Source: Petrosia ficiformis (taxonomy: Eukaryota; Porifera; Demospongiae; Haplosclerida; Petrosiidae). Taken from it: 64,000 nucleotides of DNA. A program made the position numbers and the translations under genes. Positions 49,997 through 63,391 of this stretch are shown here, one piece after another; the first letter of the stretch is position 1; every line of letters begins with the position of its first letter. Location of the stretch: the NCBI GenBank assembly GCA_947044365.1, contig OX345637.1:496001-560000 (forward strand), written 5' to 3'. Under the pieces are notes generated by a model that did no database searches, was not told the origin of the DNA, and saw only the letters and a program-made list of their open reading frames with translations.

Positions 49997-52900
49997 TTAC
50001 ATTAAATTTTGCTGTTGCTGTTCTTCAGAGATCAAGATGTATATATTTGAAGGACCTGACAGATCATCCGCCTGTCGAGTTTCAATAATGATTGTACTAT
50101 AAATGAAATGAGTGGTCAAGGCAGAGTGACCAAGAGAGTCAAAAAGGGATACAAAAGATAAGCAATATACTTGAAAATAATATACACATAGGTAGTAGGG
50201 CTGGGTAAATAAGATTAGCAAGCTAGATTTCTCCTTGTTGAAGCTTCATTGCCATGCCAACGTTAATGTTTATACATGTACACTTGTACAATCTAAACGT
50301 GAGAATGTGAGGGTGTTCCAGGAAACTTTTGTCTTATTTCTCAGTCCAGCAATGCTACATGTGTTGTGTAAACCTGAATAGAAACAGTGACAGCAACAAC
50401 AGTAGCACTTGCAATAATCCAGTTTTGGAGGCTTTCTATAGCCAATCAAGGTAAGAGTGACATAGATAAAAACTCGTGCAAACCTTTGAACTTTTTTTTG
50501 CTTTGCTGACAAAACTTTGAAGCCCTAATAGGAAGCTAGTTCACTGCAGGCAAGCAGACAGACACACCATACACACACACACACACACATTAGACTAACC
50601 CATGTGATCCTAACAAGTTAAATACTTTGGAATTATCTGTGACTTCTGCTGTCACTTGGAGAGTCACTAACGACTTTCCCTGCATGCCATGTCGATGAAA
50701 ACTAAGGATTGTGTTCTGTAAATAAACTGAAACATAGAGAAGAATATTTGGACGATGGATGACAGATAAATAGATGAATAAATGGATAGAGAATGAGTAC
50801 ACAGAGAAGTATGCAGATAAATGAATGGACAGATAGATAATGAGAGGATGGATCAATTGAGAAAACAAAATGGAGATAGTTGATTTTATAATTTACCCAT
50901 TGATTCAGCTTTTTTATCAAAATGAATTTGAGATGCTTGTACAGCACTGGGTTTCAGAGCACCTGTTATATCAACAAACTTACCACAACCTGTTTTTAGA
51001 ACCAGTTAAAGAATTGACAGTTAGTACAGAAACATGAAACCTCACTACATTGTGTGGAAAGTTACAAATGTAAACAGTGACTTGGTTGTATGTCCATGTC
51101 TATCTAATCAGAGTTTTTGATGTCTTGAAGCATGGGCCAAATTGGCTCAACAATGGTTAGTGTGCGAGCCACTTGAAAGACACCTTGAGCCAGGTAATAA
51201 ACAGTTAATGCTGTTAGTGATATTGTAGACATTATTAAAAGCACCATCTGGCCAAAAGAGATTACCGTTGCGGTACCACATAAGAACTATTTGGGCCAAT
51301 GGTGTGCCATATGAGATTTTCAAAAACTCTGGTCTGATTGCTACTTCTCCAAATTGATAAACAGCTAAGTTTATGATGTAAAGCTTCAAAATATTACACT
51401 TCTGCTCAGAAGGGCATACTTGGGCTGTGCTTTAAAGCCAATGCAAGCAGAAACACACCTCATATTCACATTACAATATAGTAGATATTCACTGATATTT
51501 ATATTCAATATCACGATATAAATATTGGTTTTTGGATGTATTGAAACACGAGTGCCCTGGTTTTCTGATTTGCTTAATTTCATACTTAAACCATTAGCAT
51601 AACTGTGATTGTGTTCTTTCTTTACTAATTATTGACAACTACAACCAAACAGGATGTTTATTCACATTTTATAAGCATTCCAATCATTTCCTGACACTGT
51701 ATTGTGATATTTTTGGCAACAATGTGATATAATCTTTTAGTTGTATCGCACATTCATACATACTATCATTATGACATAATTTTTTACCAATTTTAACAAG
51801 GAACCTTTTTGATGATCAGATAAATGTACTGAATTATATTGGTGTGTTTCATGTATCCCATGCAACCTGCTAAATCCCAAATCCTGTACTTATTAATAAA
51901 TTAATAATCGGCCACATTTAACAATTTTGTTATGGGTCACAGGAACAACCCTGTGTTTGCTTTCCACAGCGGTTGAATGCATACAGTACCTGACTTCATT
52001 AAGTTTACATACTATGATGGGAGCTACACTTTAATAAGGTGATAGTTAACTGTACTTCCAAGTAGTACTATAGTACTGGTTTATAATGTAATCATGTTTG
52101 TATGTGATAACATAGTACTAAGGTGTAATACTGTGTAGTACATTTGAAGTACAGTGATAGTATGTACACTTAATAATGTCAGGTAGTGTAAGTTAAGGAA
52201 GACACATGCTTAGTCAGTTAATGGGCATGCCATGTGATAGAATGGTCTAGGGACCACAATAACCTTTCAAATAAGTGAATACTGTATATGCTTAAAGAAA
52301 TGCCTCTCCTGAACAAGTGTCTGCCTTGGACACCAGGTTGAAAGCTAAAAAAAAGCCTGGACGTGGCATTTGCAAACATGTGCTGCAGAAGTTGTTTCAT
52401 AGTTTGTGATTACTCAGTCTAGTTTGGGATTTGTTATCAAGAGTACTGAAAGACAGCTACAGTGTAAGTGAAAGTTAGTTATTCCAAGCAGAATAATCAC
52501 TCATTTTTCAGAAAGGTGGGTGTCGGCCGTCTCCTCTGACAGGTTTGTCTGCTCTCAGTCCACAGTCATAGAAGTAATACAGTGGTTTAATTATGGTAGG
52601 TATTTAGTTATAAGATTGATAATGAAGTACTGAAAGTTCAAACAGCTCCAAAATAATTTAAGAGAACAATGCTATCTTGTCTTATTGTCGGGTTGAGAAG
52701 AGCCTTTTCTTTTTTAAGCATATACAGTAGTTGAAACATAAAAACCACTAGTTATTTTAGCCTTTTTAATTATCAGACACTTTGTGTCTCTTTATGAGGT
52801 CACATGACATACAGCTCCATAGCCTTTACGAATGGTATTAATCCTTATTAATAATTACAAATATAGGATACGTTCTGTTGCAACAAATATTGTGTTTTTC

Positions 52901-55900
52901 TCCAACTGTTGTAAATTAATGACTTCAACATCGAGAGTCTCTTCAAACCAACAGGCATTTGAATTGAGGTTAATAATATTGAATACAACACCACCACTCT
53001 CACTAAAGGAATTGACCAATCATATTACATCAATAACATTAATTTCAATGAATAATTAATCTATAATTAATGAATAAAATCAGTCACTTGGCATTCTGTC
53101 ATTTTACATAAAATTTGGTATCTAGGAAGAGAACCAGTCATTATGTTGCTAGATACCAATAGTAATCTTAACATACATGAAATATTAGTGGACTTCCAAG
53201 ACTAAATTCATTTAGAGACACGGAGAGTTAGTATACGAAGTACTGAGTGAATACCCAAGTTCCATTACTGATTGAATACTCGAGTACAAGTACTGAGTGA
53301 AGACTCAAGTACAGTACTAAGTAAATACTCACGTACAAGCTGAGTGAAGACTCAAGTACAATGAATACTCACGTACAAGAATCATATACAAGTACTTGTC
53401 TTATTTAAACTACATGTAGAGTAGAAGTCACTAAAAAGTTTATGTTTCGTATTTGTAGTACAACTGTAGCACAAAACTGTGCTAATATATCCAGCAAGAG
53501 ACATGAGGGTTGAATGCTTTAAACTGGCCTGAGCATGAGATATCAATGATTTGTCATTCGATCTGGTCATAACCACAACAACTGTATGACGTCAAGAGCA
53601 TTAATTAGTCTAAACTTCAAATTAATCAAAGTAACCACAAAAAAAACCACTATGCTTTATCTAATTTGTGGCACTAGTGGTTTCTTTGATGTGTTTCTTT
53701 ATAATGATTTGAAGTACTCTTAATCTTGCATTAAAACTGTTTAATCCTATTTAAACGTTTAAGTAACGTTTGTTATTAATTAATGCTGGATTATAGGCAT
53801 GGTTAACGAGCCTAATGACAAAGATTTTACAGTTCGATTCTCTCATAAGAACTAAACAAAAGTTGATATTTCAGAAGCTTTGGGTCCAACTTCGTCTGCG
53901 TCAGTTATTTATTTCATGTAGGAATAGTATAATGATTGTCTTGACAGAGGTGGGTGTGACCGCTAAAGACATGTATCAAATTCTCCTTCCTTAATAGAAA
54001 GCTTGAAGCTTGGTTTGATGTTAGCATAAGGACTGGTGAGTATGTAGATAACTCCACAAGTGAAGTTCAATTTTTTGGTGAATATTTGAGTCAATTGCTT
54101 CCATTATCAAACGGCATTCCGTATACTGTTTACGTGATCTATCACTGACTATTTAATTACTGTTTAAACATGAATATTTAGTGTATTAAACGATTTTATT
54201 GACTCCTTTCTACTGTAAGTGCTGAGAAAAAAGTACTTGAATTACAATCAAGTACATGTATAATTACTATTGATTGACGAAGTACCAAAGTACAAGTACT
54301 GGTCTTACTGAAATCTTAAAGTACAAGAACAGTCAAGTACAAATACATGACTACGTGTACATGTACATGTACTTGTTCCATGTCTGTATCGTATACAAAA
54401 TGACCATATATAGCAAGAGTTTGATTATATGACAGAACACACATATTTGCTCTTCTTCTTCATGGTTCACTTACTTTTCTTTTACTCCTATACATAAACT
54501 TGGATATTCTTCTGATTCAGACACAAAAGCCTCAAAAGTGCTCATTGACGGTGGCAATGAGCACTCATAGAGTTTAACATGCATGAAGGCATGTCGAGGT
54601 TGATACCATTGCATGACTAATACTCCACGAGGTACTGCAGCTAATAGGTACCTTTGATCAGTGAAAGGATTACGAGCTGGAGAAATATATGATAATACAT
54701 TTGTATATAAGTATGTATTAGGGTTGGGAACAAAGGTTCAAACTCTCGTTCATTTGCTGTGCATTCAAAACTTAATTTCTTCTTTCGAAGATTCGCTGCA
54801 TGTACACTTTAATGCTTGCACTTGCACTCTACGGGCTGCAAAAAGCTCTGAATGTTCAAACTTTCATTTGTTTGCTGCGCATTCAAATCTCAATTCTCCC
54901 TTTGATGCTTCCTGCCACGCCCACTTTCATGTTTGCACAGGCACACTTGTACACTCAAATTTGTGGTTAATAATGTGGACATGTTCAAGTAAAGTTGAGG
55001 ATGTGTAGCAGGCTTCTTCTGTCTCATTTCTTAGTCAAGTGATGCTAAATCCAAGTAGAAACAGCAACAGGAACAAGACTAGTAATCGCAATCATCCAGT
55101 TTTGGAGGCTTTCCACAGCCAATCAAGGTGAGAGCAACATCGATAAAAATTATTAAAAAAGCGTGCGAAACTTCGAAGCCTTTGAAGCTTTTCTTAACAA
55201 AGCTTCGAATTTGATATTGACTGTTCATCCCAGCCTTACTTGATACGTTTGCTGTGCGTTCAAAGTTAAATTTCTCTTTGAAGATTCACTGCATGTGCAC
55301 TTTAATGTTTGTGCTTACACTCTCATACGATCTAAACGTGTGGTTAATAATATGGGTTTGTTACAGGAAAGTTGAGGCTGTGTTGGTGACTGCTTTTGTC
55401 TCATTTCTCAGTCCAGCGATGCTAAATCCAAGTAGAAACAGCAACAGGAACAAGACTAGTACTCGTTATAAAATCGAGTTTTGGAGGGTTTCTACAGCCA
55501 ATCAAGCAACATTGATAAAAACATGTGCGAACCTTCAAATCTTCAATTGTTTTTTGCCGACAAAGCTTTGAAGCGTGTTTTCCAACACTTGTCCCAGCCC
55601 TGATATATTTATATGTACATATACACATGTACATGTACATGTACGTACCAATACAACATCGATAACATCCTCTGGAATCTGTAATCTTTGAGCTGTGTTG
55701 TCTACTCCTGAGAGTATGAATAATTAAAATACATTTATAATTGCTTATATACACATATAGAATAAATAAATAGAAATAATTATGGTACTATAATTATGCA
55801 AATATTATTCTAATTATAGGACTGATTCCAGAATTACTTTACCTATGTCCGGATGTTCTTTGGTTTTCACTTTGAAACAAAAGTATAAGATTTGTCATTG

Positions 55901-58900
55901 ATATTATATGTGTCTGACCTATCAGAATAGAGGATAAAAAGGGTTAAAATTGCATGAGGAGTAGAAACATATAAAGGAGATACCTGATAGCCATATTAAA
56001 ACATTTTCAACTACTCTTAACCAATGACAAGCTCTGGGAGAAACCTGTAACAAGAGAACATCAATCACTATTACAGTATATTGTACACTAGATACTAAAG
56101 TACATGTACAATACTTGACTTTATTAAGACTATGATGGGAGATACACTTTAATAAGGTGATACGCAACTGTACTTCTAAGTAGTACATGTACTATAGTAC
56201 TACTTTATACGGTGATCATAGTAATGTGTATTTGTACATGTATGTGATAGTAAGGTGTAATACAATGTAGTACATGTCTACATTCGAAGGTAGAGTGTAC
56301 TTCACTAACAAAGTACACTGTAGTCAATGGATGTTATTAGAGTACTAAATATATGTACATGTACATACATGTACATACATGTACATACATATGTATATAT
56401 ATATATAATATATATACATATATATACATGTATATATAATTATATTATATACATGTAGATGAACAGACGGACAGATAAAACCAATTGCTTAACTACTTGT
56501 GCATACATAGCATTAAAGACTGAGGTAATTATTACATGTATATTACTAACCTGTTCCATGACAGGATCTTGTGTGGGTGATACGTATAAAGAAAATAATC
56601 CTTCTTCTGCACCCAGCATTACATAATGATCTAAAAGATTAAATATAATAAAGAATAAACAGAAATTGCTCAGTAGTACTACACATCTGAATAGTACAGT
56701 ATATCATGTTACAATAGATAGTACATTACAGGAAGTGTACAGTACATGAATGTACTATACTATACTGGAGTTTCTTATTAGTTGGTGGTGAAGTCAAGTT
56801 TGTGTTCATAAAGGCACCATCGTTTTTTTGTCGACTACATGTATATTGGATTTGCAGTTGGCATCTTTCTTATTTGCCAGAATATAATCTACTAGGATAA
56901 TCTGCTAACTATTGATTTTAAATTTCTCTTTCGAAGGTTTGCTGACATGCCTACATGTACTTTAGTGTTTCCACATGTGCACTTCTATAATTTAAAGCTG
57001 TTAATATTGTGGGTGTGTTCCATAAGAGTTGAGGCCATTGCTACCCATTTTCTGTTTCTCTTCTCATTCCAACAATGCTAACGTAGAGTACTGAGAGTAG
57101 ATACAGCAGCAAGAACATGAATAATACTCGTTATAAAGTACTAATCCAGTTTTAGTGGCTTTCTATGGCTAAGCAAGGTGACTGCACTGAGCAGTAGTAC
57201 AGCATTCATCTCAAAGCATTAAAATTTTAATACTAATTTAAAGTATTGTACTCATTTACATGTAGATTAGGGCCATGATGAAGGTTTAAAATCCATCTTC
57301 GAAGCTTCGTCAGCAAAAACAAGCCAGTGTCTGCATGTGTTTTTATCATTGTTGCACTACAAAAATATATGATTATTCGTACTGTAGACAGTAACGCAAC
57401 AGTATTGCTGCAAGTACAGTGTACAGTTACTGCTGGATGATTTTATTTTCTACTATACACAAGTAGATAGTTTGTGAGAACTCCTTCCATTTAAGAGGTA
57501 TTTATACCTTCGGTAATTGGATGTGTCCATGAAGCAGCACAATGAAGTTTTAAAGGACACCCATTAAATATCTTTGAAAAATATGCTTTTCTTTCTGGAC
57601 CCTTTCTAACTGAGGCCTAAAGAGTGGGAGACAGGGAGGGAGGGAGAGAGAGAGACAAAGAGAGTACAGCACATGGCACTAATCTTGTTGTCTATTATAT
57701 ATCTCACTTGGTGTCCTCTCTCTGTTTGTCTTGCTCGTGGTGGTACAGGAGGAACACGAGATTGTGATGGTTCTGTTACTCTCTCTCTTCGAGGTGGAAC
57801 TGGAGGGTTCTGACCTCCAGTCCCTTGTCCAATATTACCATATGTATGTCGAGCTAAATCATCTTGCTGTAAATTATATAGAAAAGCATGTCGTGTACAT
57901 GTATAGTACATTAGATATTATGTATATGTATTTGTACATGTGGAATAAGCTTATAGTAGTATTATTATATATCTAATATACATGTACATGTATTTATATG
58001 TACAACTGTACATGTACATACATGTATATGTACATGTACATAGATACATGTGTATATAAATGTATGTAGTATAGCTTATCACAGTATCCTTACAAATGCA
58101 TCTGTTATGCATGCACTTGTGTGTAAGTATGTATGTACATGTACATATATCCAATTATTATTAATTTAATAATAACATGTAATTTAATAATAACCAAACA
58201 CTTTGATGAAAATCCACACACATATACACACACAATCATTAAAACTTTACATCAGTTGATGGTAATTTAGAAACCCTTGAAGGCACAGGGGGAACATTTC
58301 CTCTTGGAGGAACAGGTGGAGCATTTGTGGGAGATGGTACATGTGGACGGCCTACTACAGAGGGGTTTTGTGTCGGAAGTGATGTATCTGGTGATTGATA
58401 AATCTGATCTACACTGTGAAAAATGAACAAGTGCAAATATGAGTAACTGTATGTACATACAAGTATATTTACATGTACATTAGTGTTGCTTTCGTGAACT
58501 ATAACTATAACTAAAACTTTTAGTAAGTTAATTATAATTTAGTTATAATTAAACTAGGGCTGGGACGAAGGTAGAAAAACAACCTTCGAAGTTTCGTCGG
58601 CAAAAATGAACGAACCTTCGAAGGTTCGCACGTGTTATTATCAATGTTGCTCTTACCTTGTTTGGCAATATAATGCCTCCAAAACTGGATTATTGCTTTA
58701 TAATAAGTACTAGTCTTGTTCCTGTCACTATTTCTACTTGGATTTAGCATGAAATTTAGGCAGAAACAGCCAACAACTCAGCCTCAACTTTTCTTGGATA
58801 CACCCACAATTTTAACCACACGTTTAGATTGCAAAAGTGCGCATGTGCAAACATTGAAGTGGGCGTGGCAGCGAAGCTTCGAAGGGAGAAATTTAGCTTC

Positions 58901-61900
58901 GAATGCGCAGTAAACGAACGAAGGTTCGAATATTCGAACCTTTTTCCCAGCCCTAAATTAAACTATAACTGTTTGAGAACTAGTCATACTATAACTATAA
59001 CTAAATGGTCATTATTGTCATACTAAAACAACACTAATTTACATGCATACACAGTGTACATGTACATGTACATGTACATACCATATTTACATGTACACGT
59101 TATACTAGGATTAAGCAAACATCAGCAAACACGAACATTGAAGTTTTGTTTAATCATGATTTCATTAATGTTGCTTTTATCTTGATTGGCTATAGAGAGC
59201 CTCAAAAACTGATTATTACTTTATTACTAGTATTAGTCTTGTTCACCGTTTGAATTTAGCATCATTGCAGTAGATAAAAGGAGCCAGAAACAGAGTCTCA
59301 ACGTTTCTGGAATATGCCTCATGTTTGCATACATGTACATGCATATACGTGTATTACAGCTTTTATTGCAGTAGCAAAGAAATGAAGGTTTGAGCCTGTT
59401 CTCAGGCCTAGTACAAACACATACACACACTATACATATACATGTATCAGGTATGATATTGTGACACACTATATTCTAGCATACCTCTGATATTGTGGTT
59501 CATCTTGAAATTTTGAGACTTCTGAAGAAATTCTTTGTATTCTTGGTTTATGATAAGGTCCAGCAGCTGCTTCTAACCAAGCAGGCTATAGAATATAGTA
59601 CAGTACAGTACAGTACACCGCAGTACAGTACAGTACAGTAGAGTATGGTACAGTACAGTACAGTACAGTACAGTACACCGCAGTACAGTACAGTACAGTA
59701 CAGTACAGTACAGTACAGTACAGTACAGTACAGTATGGTACAGTACAGTACAGTACAGTACACCGCAGTACAGTACAGTACGTACAGTACAGTAGAGTAC
59801 AGTACAGTACAGTAGAGTACAGTACAGTACAGTAGAGTATAGTATGGTACAGAACAGTACAGTACAGTAGAGTAGAGTAGAGTAGAGTAGAGTAGAGTAG
59901 AGTAGAGTATGGTACAGTACAGTAGTGTACAGCACAGTGGTACATGTGACATTAGTTTTCATACAGGCATTGACAGTGCATCTACACATCGTACTGTACA
60001 GTATTAGTACAGTACAGTACAGTACAGTACAGTACAGTACAGTACAGTACAGTACAGTACAGTACAGTACAGTACAGTACAGTATGATACAGTACAGTAC
60101 AGTAGAGTATAGTACTGTACAGTAACATAATTATACATGTATGTACTGATTAATTAACTTACAATTGGTCCTTGTGGCGGTTCCATTTTAGGTGTGGGTA
60201 AATTAATTCCTTGTACTATTAAAATATATAATAATATTTATATTACATGTACATGTATAGTGTATATATCTTACTAGCTACTTCTGATTTCTGTCTATCA
60301 ACTTTATTATGATGTTTAACGGATGATATTCTTTTTAAATGATCTTTCTTTACCTGAAAGAGAGAGAGGAGTATTAAGTAGTAATGTACGTGTAATAATG
60401 TACATGTACTGTATGTGTCAATAAAGTCACCATACAATACAGTACATGTAATTACTCAGTAGTTTCATTTCCACACTACAGTAGTTCAACAGTAGTTTTG
60501 ACACTAATTGGTACTTGTCAATAACATCACAGTAGAACTAAGATAATTACTGTTACTGTATGGTGACTTTTTATTGATATACACATGTATACTGTACATG
60601 TATTAAAGTAGTGATGTACAGTTCACATGTACTTTATACATGTGCAGTCATGTACATGTACATGTACATACATGTATATTAAAGTAGTGATGTACATTGC
60701 ACATGTACATGTGTAGGCATATACATGTACATGTACATGTATTGAAGTAGTGATGTACATGTACATGTACACGTATCTTACTCGTTTCGTATCATCTCCT
60801 TCCTCTTCCTCTAGTTCTGTCTCATCATTAATAGAACCTTTGGGTTTAGGAGAAGGTGCTTCAAGTACTCTAATTAAAGGTACCATCAGTAATCCAGAAA
60901 GAGCTCGATTGACAAAATCATGCTGTGGGTATAATAATAATAATAAATAATATTAGTTCTAATACCTGTTAGAACACTATAGTTAATGGAAGTACAGTGA
61001 CAGTACATTGTATGCAAACTTAACAAGTACTCAGTATTGTACATTACTAATTGTTAAAGACCTTTAGAAGTTCGTGAGCAGTTTGTCTTCTTCGAGGTTC
61101 TTTCTGAAGTGCTTGACCTAAAAATTCATGAAAATTGTTACTCCATTTGTTTTTATGTTGTAATGTAGGGACACGAAAATTACGCTTAGTCATAAGGTAT
61201 AGAGCTCTGTAGATGAGAGAGAAGAAAGAGAGAGAGATAAGCTGAAGATTATCCGGTTATGAACAGCGACATCATAATTGAATGAGAAACAGAGACAGGA
61301 CAGAGAAAGTGAGAAAGAGAGAGACATGGAGAGAAACAAAGACTGACAGACAATGATATGTCTCCCAATGTAGATTTGTCTGTGTCTGTCTGTCTATCTG
61401 TCTGTCTGTTTCTCAGAGACAGAGACAGAGTTACAGAGGGAGAAAGAGAGATACAGAGAGAAAGAGAGAGATGAACAGACAATGATACTGACAGATGGAG
61501 AGACAAAGGCAGACCAGACATACAGATGGATGTAGACATACAGAGGGGGAGAGAGAGTATCAGAGAGAGGGAGATAGAGGGATGAAGATACAGACAGACA
61601 GAGGGATACAAACCTCATAGGATGTAAGTCAAACATAGGTGGTTGCATCTCAGCTAGTTCAATTGCTGTTATTCCAACAGCCCATATATCACATTTCTGA
61701 TCATATCCTCCTTTCCTTTCGACTGCTGCTACTTCAGGAGCCATCCTATATGAGATAGATAAGTAGATAGTACACAGCGTGTACTATACATGTATACGTA
61801 CTGTAAATGTACATGTATGTACTGTGTAATACATAATCACAGTGTTATCAATAGTATCCCTATTATATTGTACAGTAGACAGCACTGTACATGTACATGT

Positions 61901-62942
61901 ACAGTACTGTGTAATACATAATCAGTGTTATCAATAGTATCAATATTATATTGCACAGTACACATGTATACATGTACACATACATGTACATGTATATACA
62001 TGTATGTACTGTGTAATACATAATCATAGTGTTATCAATAGTATCAATATTATATTGCACAGTACACATGTATATACATGTATGTACCGTGTAATACATA
62101 ATCATAGTGTTATCAATAGTACTATTATATTGCACAGTACACATGTATACATGTACACATACATGTACATGTATATACATGTATGTACCGTGTAATACAT
62201 AATCATAGTGTTATCAATAGTATCAATATTATATTGCACAGTACACATGTATACATGTACACATACATGTACATGTATATACATGTATGTACTGTGTAAT
62301 ACATAATCATAGTGTTATCAATAGTACTATTATATTGCACAATACAGAGCACTGTACACGTACATGATGGACAGATACATTTAGATATACATTTACATGC
62401 ATAGATAGATAGATAGAGGGAATACATCCCACTTACCAATAAGGTGTCCCTATAAATGATTTTCGTTTTAATAGTGTTTGTGTGAGTTGGGCTGCGATAC
62501 CAAAATCAGCTAAAAATGATTAATTAAAATGTATTTATAATTACTCAAATTTACATGTATTTTAAATTACATTTTTCAGTTATAAACATGACTTTACTAT
62601 CAATTAATTAAAGCTATGAATATAATTATACTTACCTAATTTCACGTCACCATCATCTGTTAATAGAATATTAGCACCCTGGAGAATGTAACACATCAGG
62701 AATACACAAGTCAAAGTGTAAATATACTAATTATTATCAGGTGTCATGATACTCAATACATGTGTGCATGTGTACCTTAATATCTCTATGCATTTTACTT
62801 CTTTCATGAAGATAAGCTAAACCCTGAGCGAGATAGATAGATAGATAGATAGAGACAGAGAGACAGAAAGAGAGAGAGAGAGACAGAGACAGAGAGAGAG
62901 AGAGACAGAGACAGAGAGAGACAGAGACAGAGAGATAGAGAT

Positions 62943-62991
<49 letters not shown>

Positions 62992-63157
62992 GCTTGTATT
63001 GTATATTACTGTATACGTATGAATAATTACCATGGCAACTCATTAGATGTATATGTACTACAAATATCAAGAATAACATACAACACACAGACACACACCT
63101 TTAACGTTTCTCTACAGACGAAAGCAATCTGTAATTCATTTAGACCAACTCCTTGAG
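49997..63157 (-). CDS. MAP4K3/5-like germinal-centre kinase with CNH domain, 5' end missing
   Basis: STE20-group kinase of the MAP4K family, upstream of JNK and nutrient signalling in other animals. Twenty-two exons give the last ~729 residues: 63157-63099, 62823-62776, 62678-62636, 62509-62437, 61745-61614, 61206-61062, 60922-60782, 60353-60275, 60215-60163, 59585-59485, 58413-58251, 57866-57708, 57616-57508, 56630-56551, 56044-55984, 55869-55843, 55707-55645, 54676-54475, 53002-52872, 50989-50897, 50726-50600, 50096-49997. Kinase motifs: [48 protein letters not shown]. The middle is proline-rich with SH3-type motifs (PPVPPRG, PPVPSR, PPVPPRR, PPVPPRA). The CNH domain starts at [11 protein letters not shown] and includes [29 protein letters not shown] and [10 protein letters not shown] near the end. 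The N-lobe lies beyond the right edge. The 27-nt exon 55869-55843 is the least certain. Confidence 0.92.
50196..50527 (+). mobile_element. hAT-type MITE (TAGGGCTGGG family), last MAP4K intron
   Basis: Begins TAGGGCTGGG, ends AGCCCTA. Flanks ATAGGTAG (left) and ATAGGAAG (right) are an 8-bp target duplication with one change. The interior matches the complete copy at 58555-58955 (CAATCTAAACGTG, CCAGTTTTGGAGGCTTTCTA). Confidence 0.75.
51110..51330 (+). mobile_element. Dispersed TIR element (GTTTTTGA family), MAP4K intron
   Basis: Ends AGAGTTTTTGA and the inverse CAAAAACTCT. Interior shares GGGCCAAATTGGCTCAACAA with the 30197-30423 copy. Confidence 0.7.
53220..53400. repeat. Short degenerate minisatellite in MAP4K intron
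   Basis: About five diverged units of roughly 25-30 bp built on AAGTACTGAGTGAATACTC. Related GTACTTG-rich sequence recurs at about 54230-54380. Confidence 0.6.
54719..55603 (+). mobile_element. Two adjoining copies of the TAGGGCTGGG MITE family
   Basis: Begins TAGGGTTGGGAACAAAGGTT; an internal end-like CCCAGCC at about 55233 is followed by a second partial copy ending GTCCCAGCCCTG near 55603. The two share CCAGTTTTGGAGG, TTTCTACAGCCAATCAAG and AAATCCAAGTAGAAACAGCA. Lies in a single MAP4K intron. Confidence 0.65.
56920..57340 (+). mobile_element. Diverged TAGGGCTGGG-family copy, MAP4K intron
   Basis: Shares TCGAAGGTTTGCTGAC, AATCCAGTTTTAGTGGCTTT and CTTCGAAGCTTCGTC blocks with the complete copy. 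Ends are eroded, so the limits are approximate. Confidence 0.55.
58555..58955 (-). mobile_element. Complete hAT-type MITE, TAGGGCTGGG family
   Basis: 401 bp with inverted ends TAGGGCTGGGA(C/A)(G/A)AAGGT, flanked by a perfect 8-bp duplication AATTAAAC (58547-58554 and 58956-58963). Interior CTTCGAAGG palindromes and no coding capacity. The best-preserved copy in the window; lies in a MAP4K intron. Confidence 0.9.
59110..59415 (-). mobile_element. Partial TAGGGCTGGG-family copy, MAP4K intron
   Basis: Matches the interior of the complete copy in the same orientation (TGATTGGCTATAGAGAGCCT, TAGTCTTGTTC, GAATTTAGCATCATTGCAGT). Both ends are missing. Confidence 0.55.
59592..59935. repeat. (ACAGT)n pentanucleotide array, MAP4K intron
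   Basis: About 340 bp of ACAGT units with AGAGT, CACCG and ATGGT variants, starting directly beside the acceptor of exon 59585-59485. Confidence 0.95.
60000..60121. repeat. (ACAGT)n pentanucleotide array, second block
   Basis: About 120 bp, purer than the first block, separated from it by 60 bp of unique sequence in the same intron. Confidence 0.95.
61210..61605. repeat. GA-rich low-complexity intron
   Basis: Purine-rich GAGA/GACA sequence between MAP4K exons 61745-61614 and 61206-61062. Antisense LSLS-type frames here are artefacts. Confidence 0.9.
61819..62345. repeat. Tandem repeat, 78-105 bp unit, MAP4K intron
   Basis: About five units marked by GTACTGTGTAATACATAATC followed by GTGTTATCAATAGTATCAAT and an ACATGTAC-rich tail. 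Unit length varies through gain or loss of the tail. Confidence 0.9.
62830..62990. repeat. (GATA)n/(GAGA)n run, MAP4K intron
   Basis: GATA units pass into a GAGA/GACAGA run ending near 62990, within the intron between exons 63157-63099 and 62823-62776. Confidence 0.95.
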
Positions 63158-63391
63158 CTAAACAATATTACAAGGTAATGATGAATAATATAAATACATA
63201 TGTGTGCATACATAGATGAATTGATGTTGAGATAGGTGATGAATATATAGATACAGTAGCCCTCAATAAAAAGTTCTCGTAACATATCAGTATTGCATAT
63301 GTACTACACTTTGTAAGTAGCGTTATCTGAGTTTAGTTCAACTGTAGTAGGAATGTAGTAAAACGCAGTACATTATAGTCTGTTCACATTC

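Noticed and set aside
59548..60125. Open frames of TVLYC / STVQY repeats
   Set aside because: Translation of the ACAGT pentanucleotide array in an intron; open in several frames.
61249..63094. Serine/leucine-rich antisense-looking frames
   Set aside because: GA-rich low-complexity introns read on the minus strand, running on from or into true MAP4K exons.
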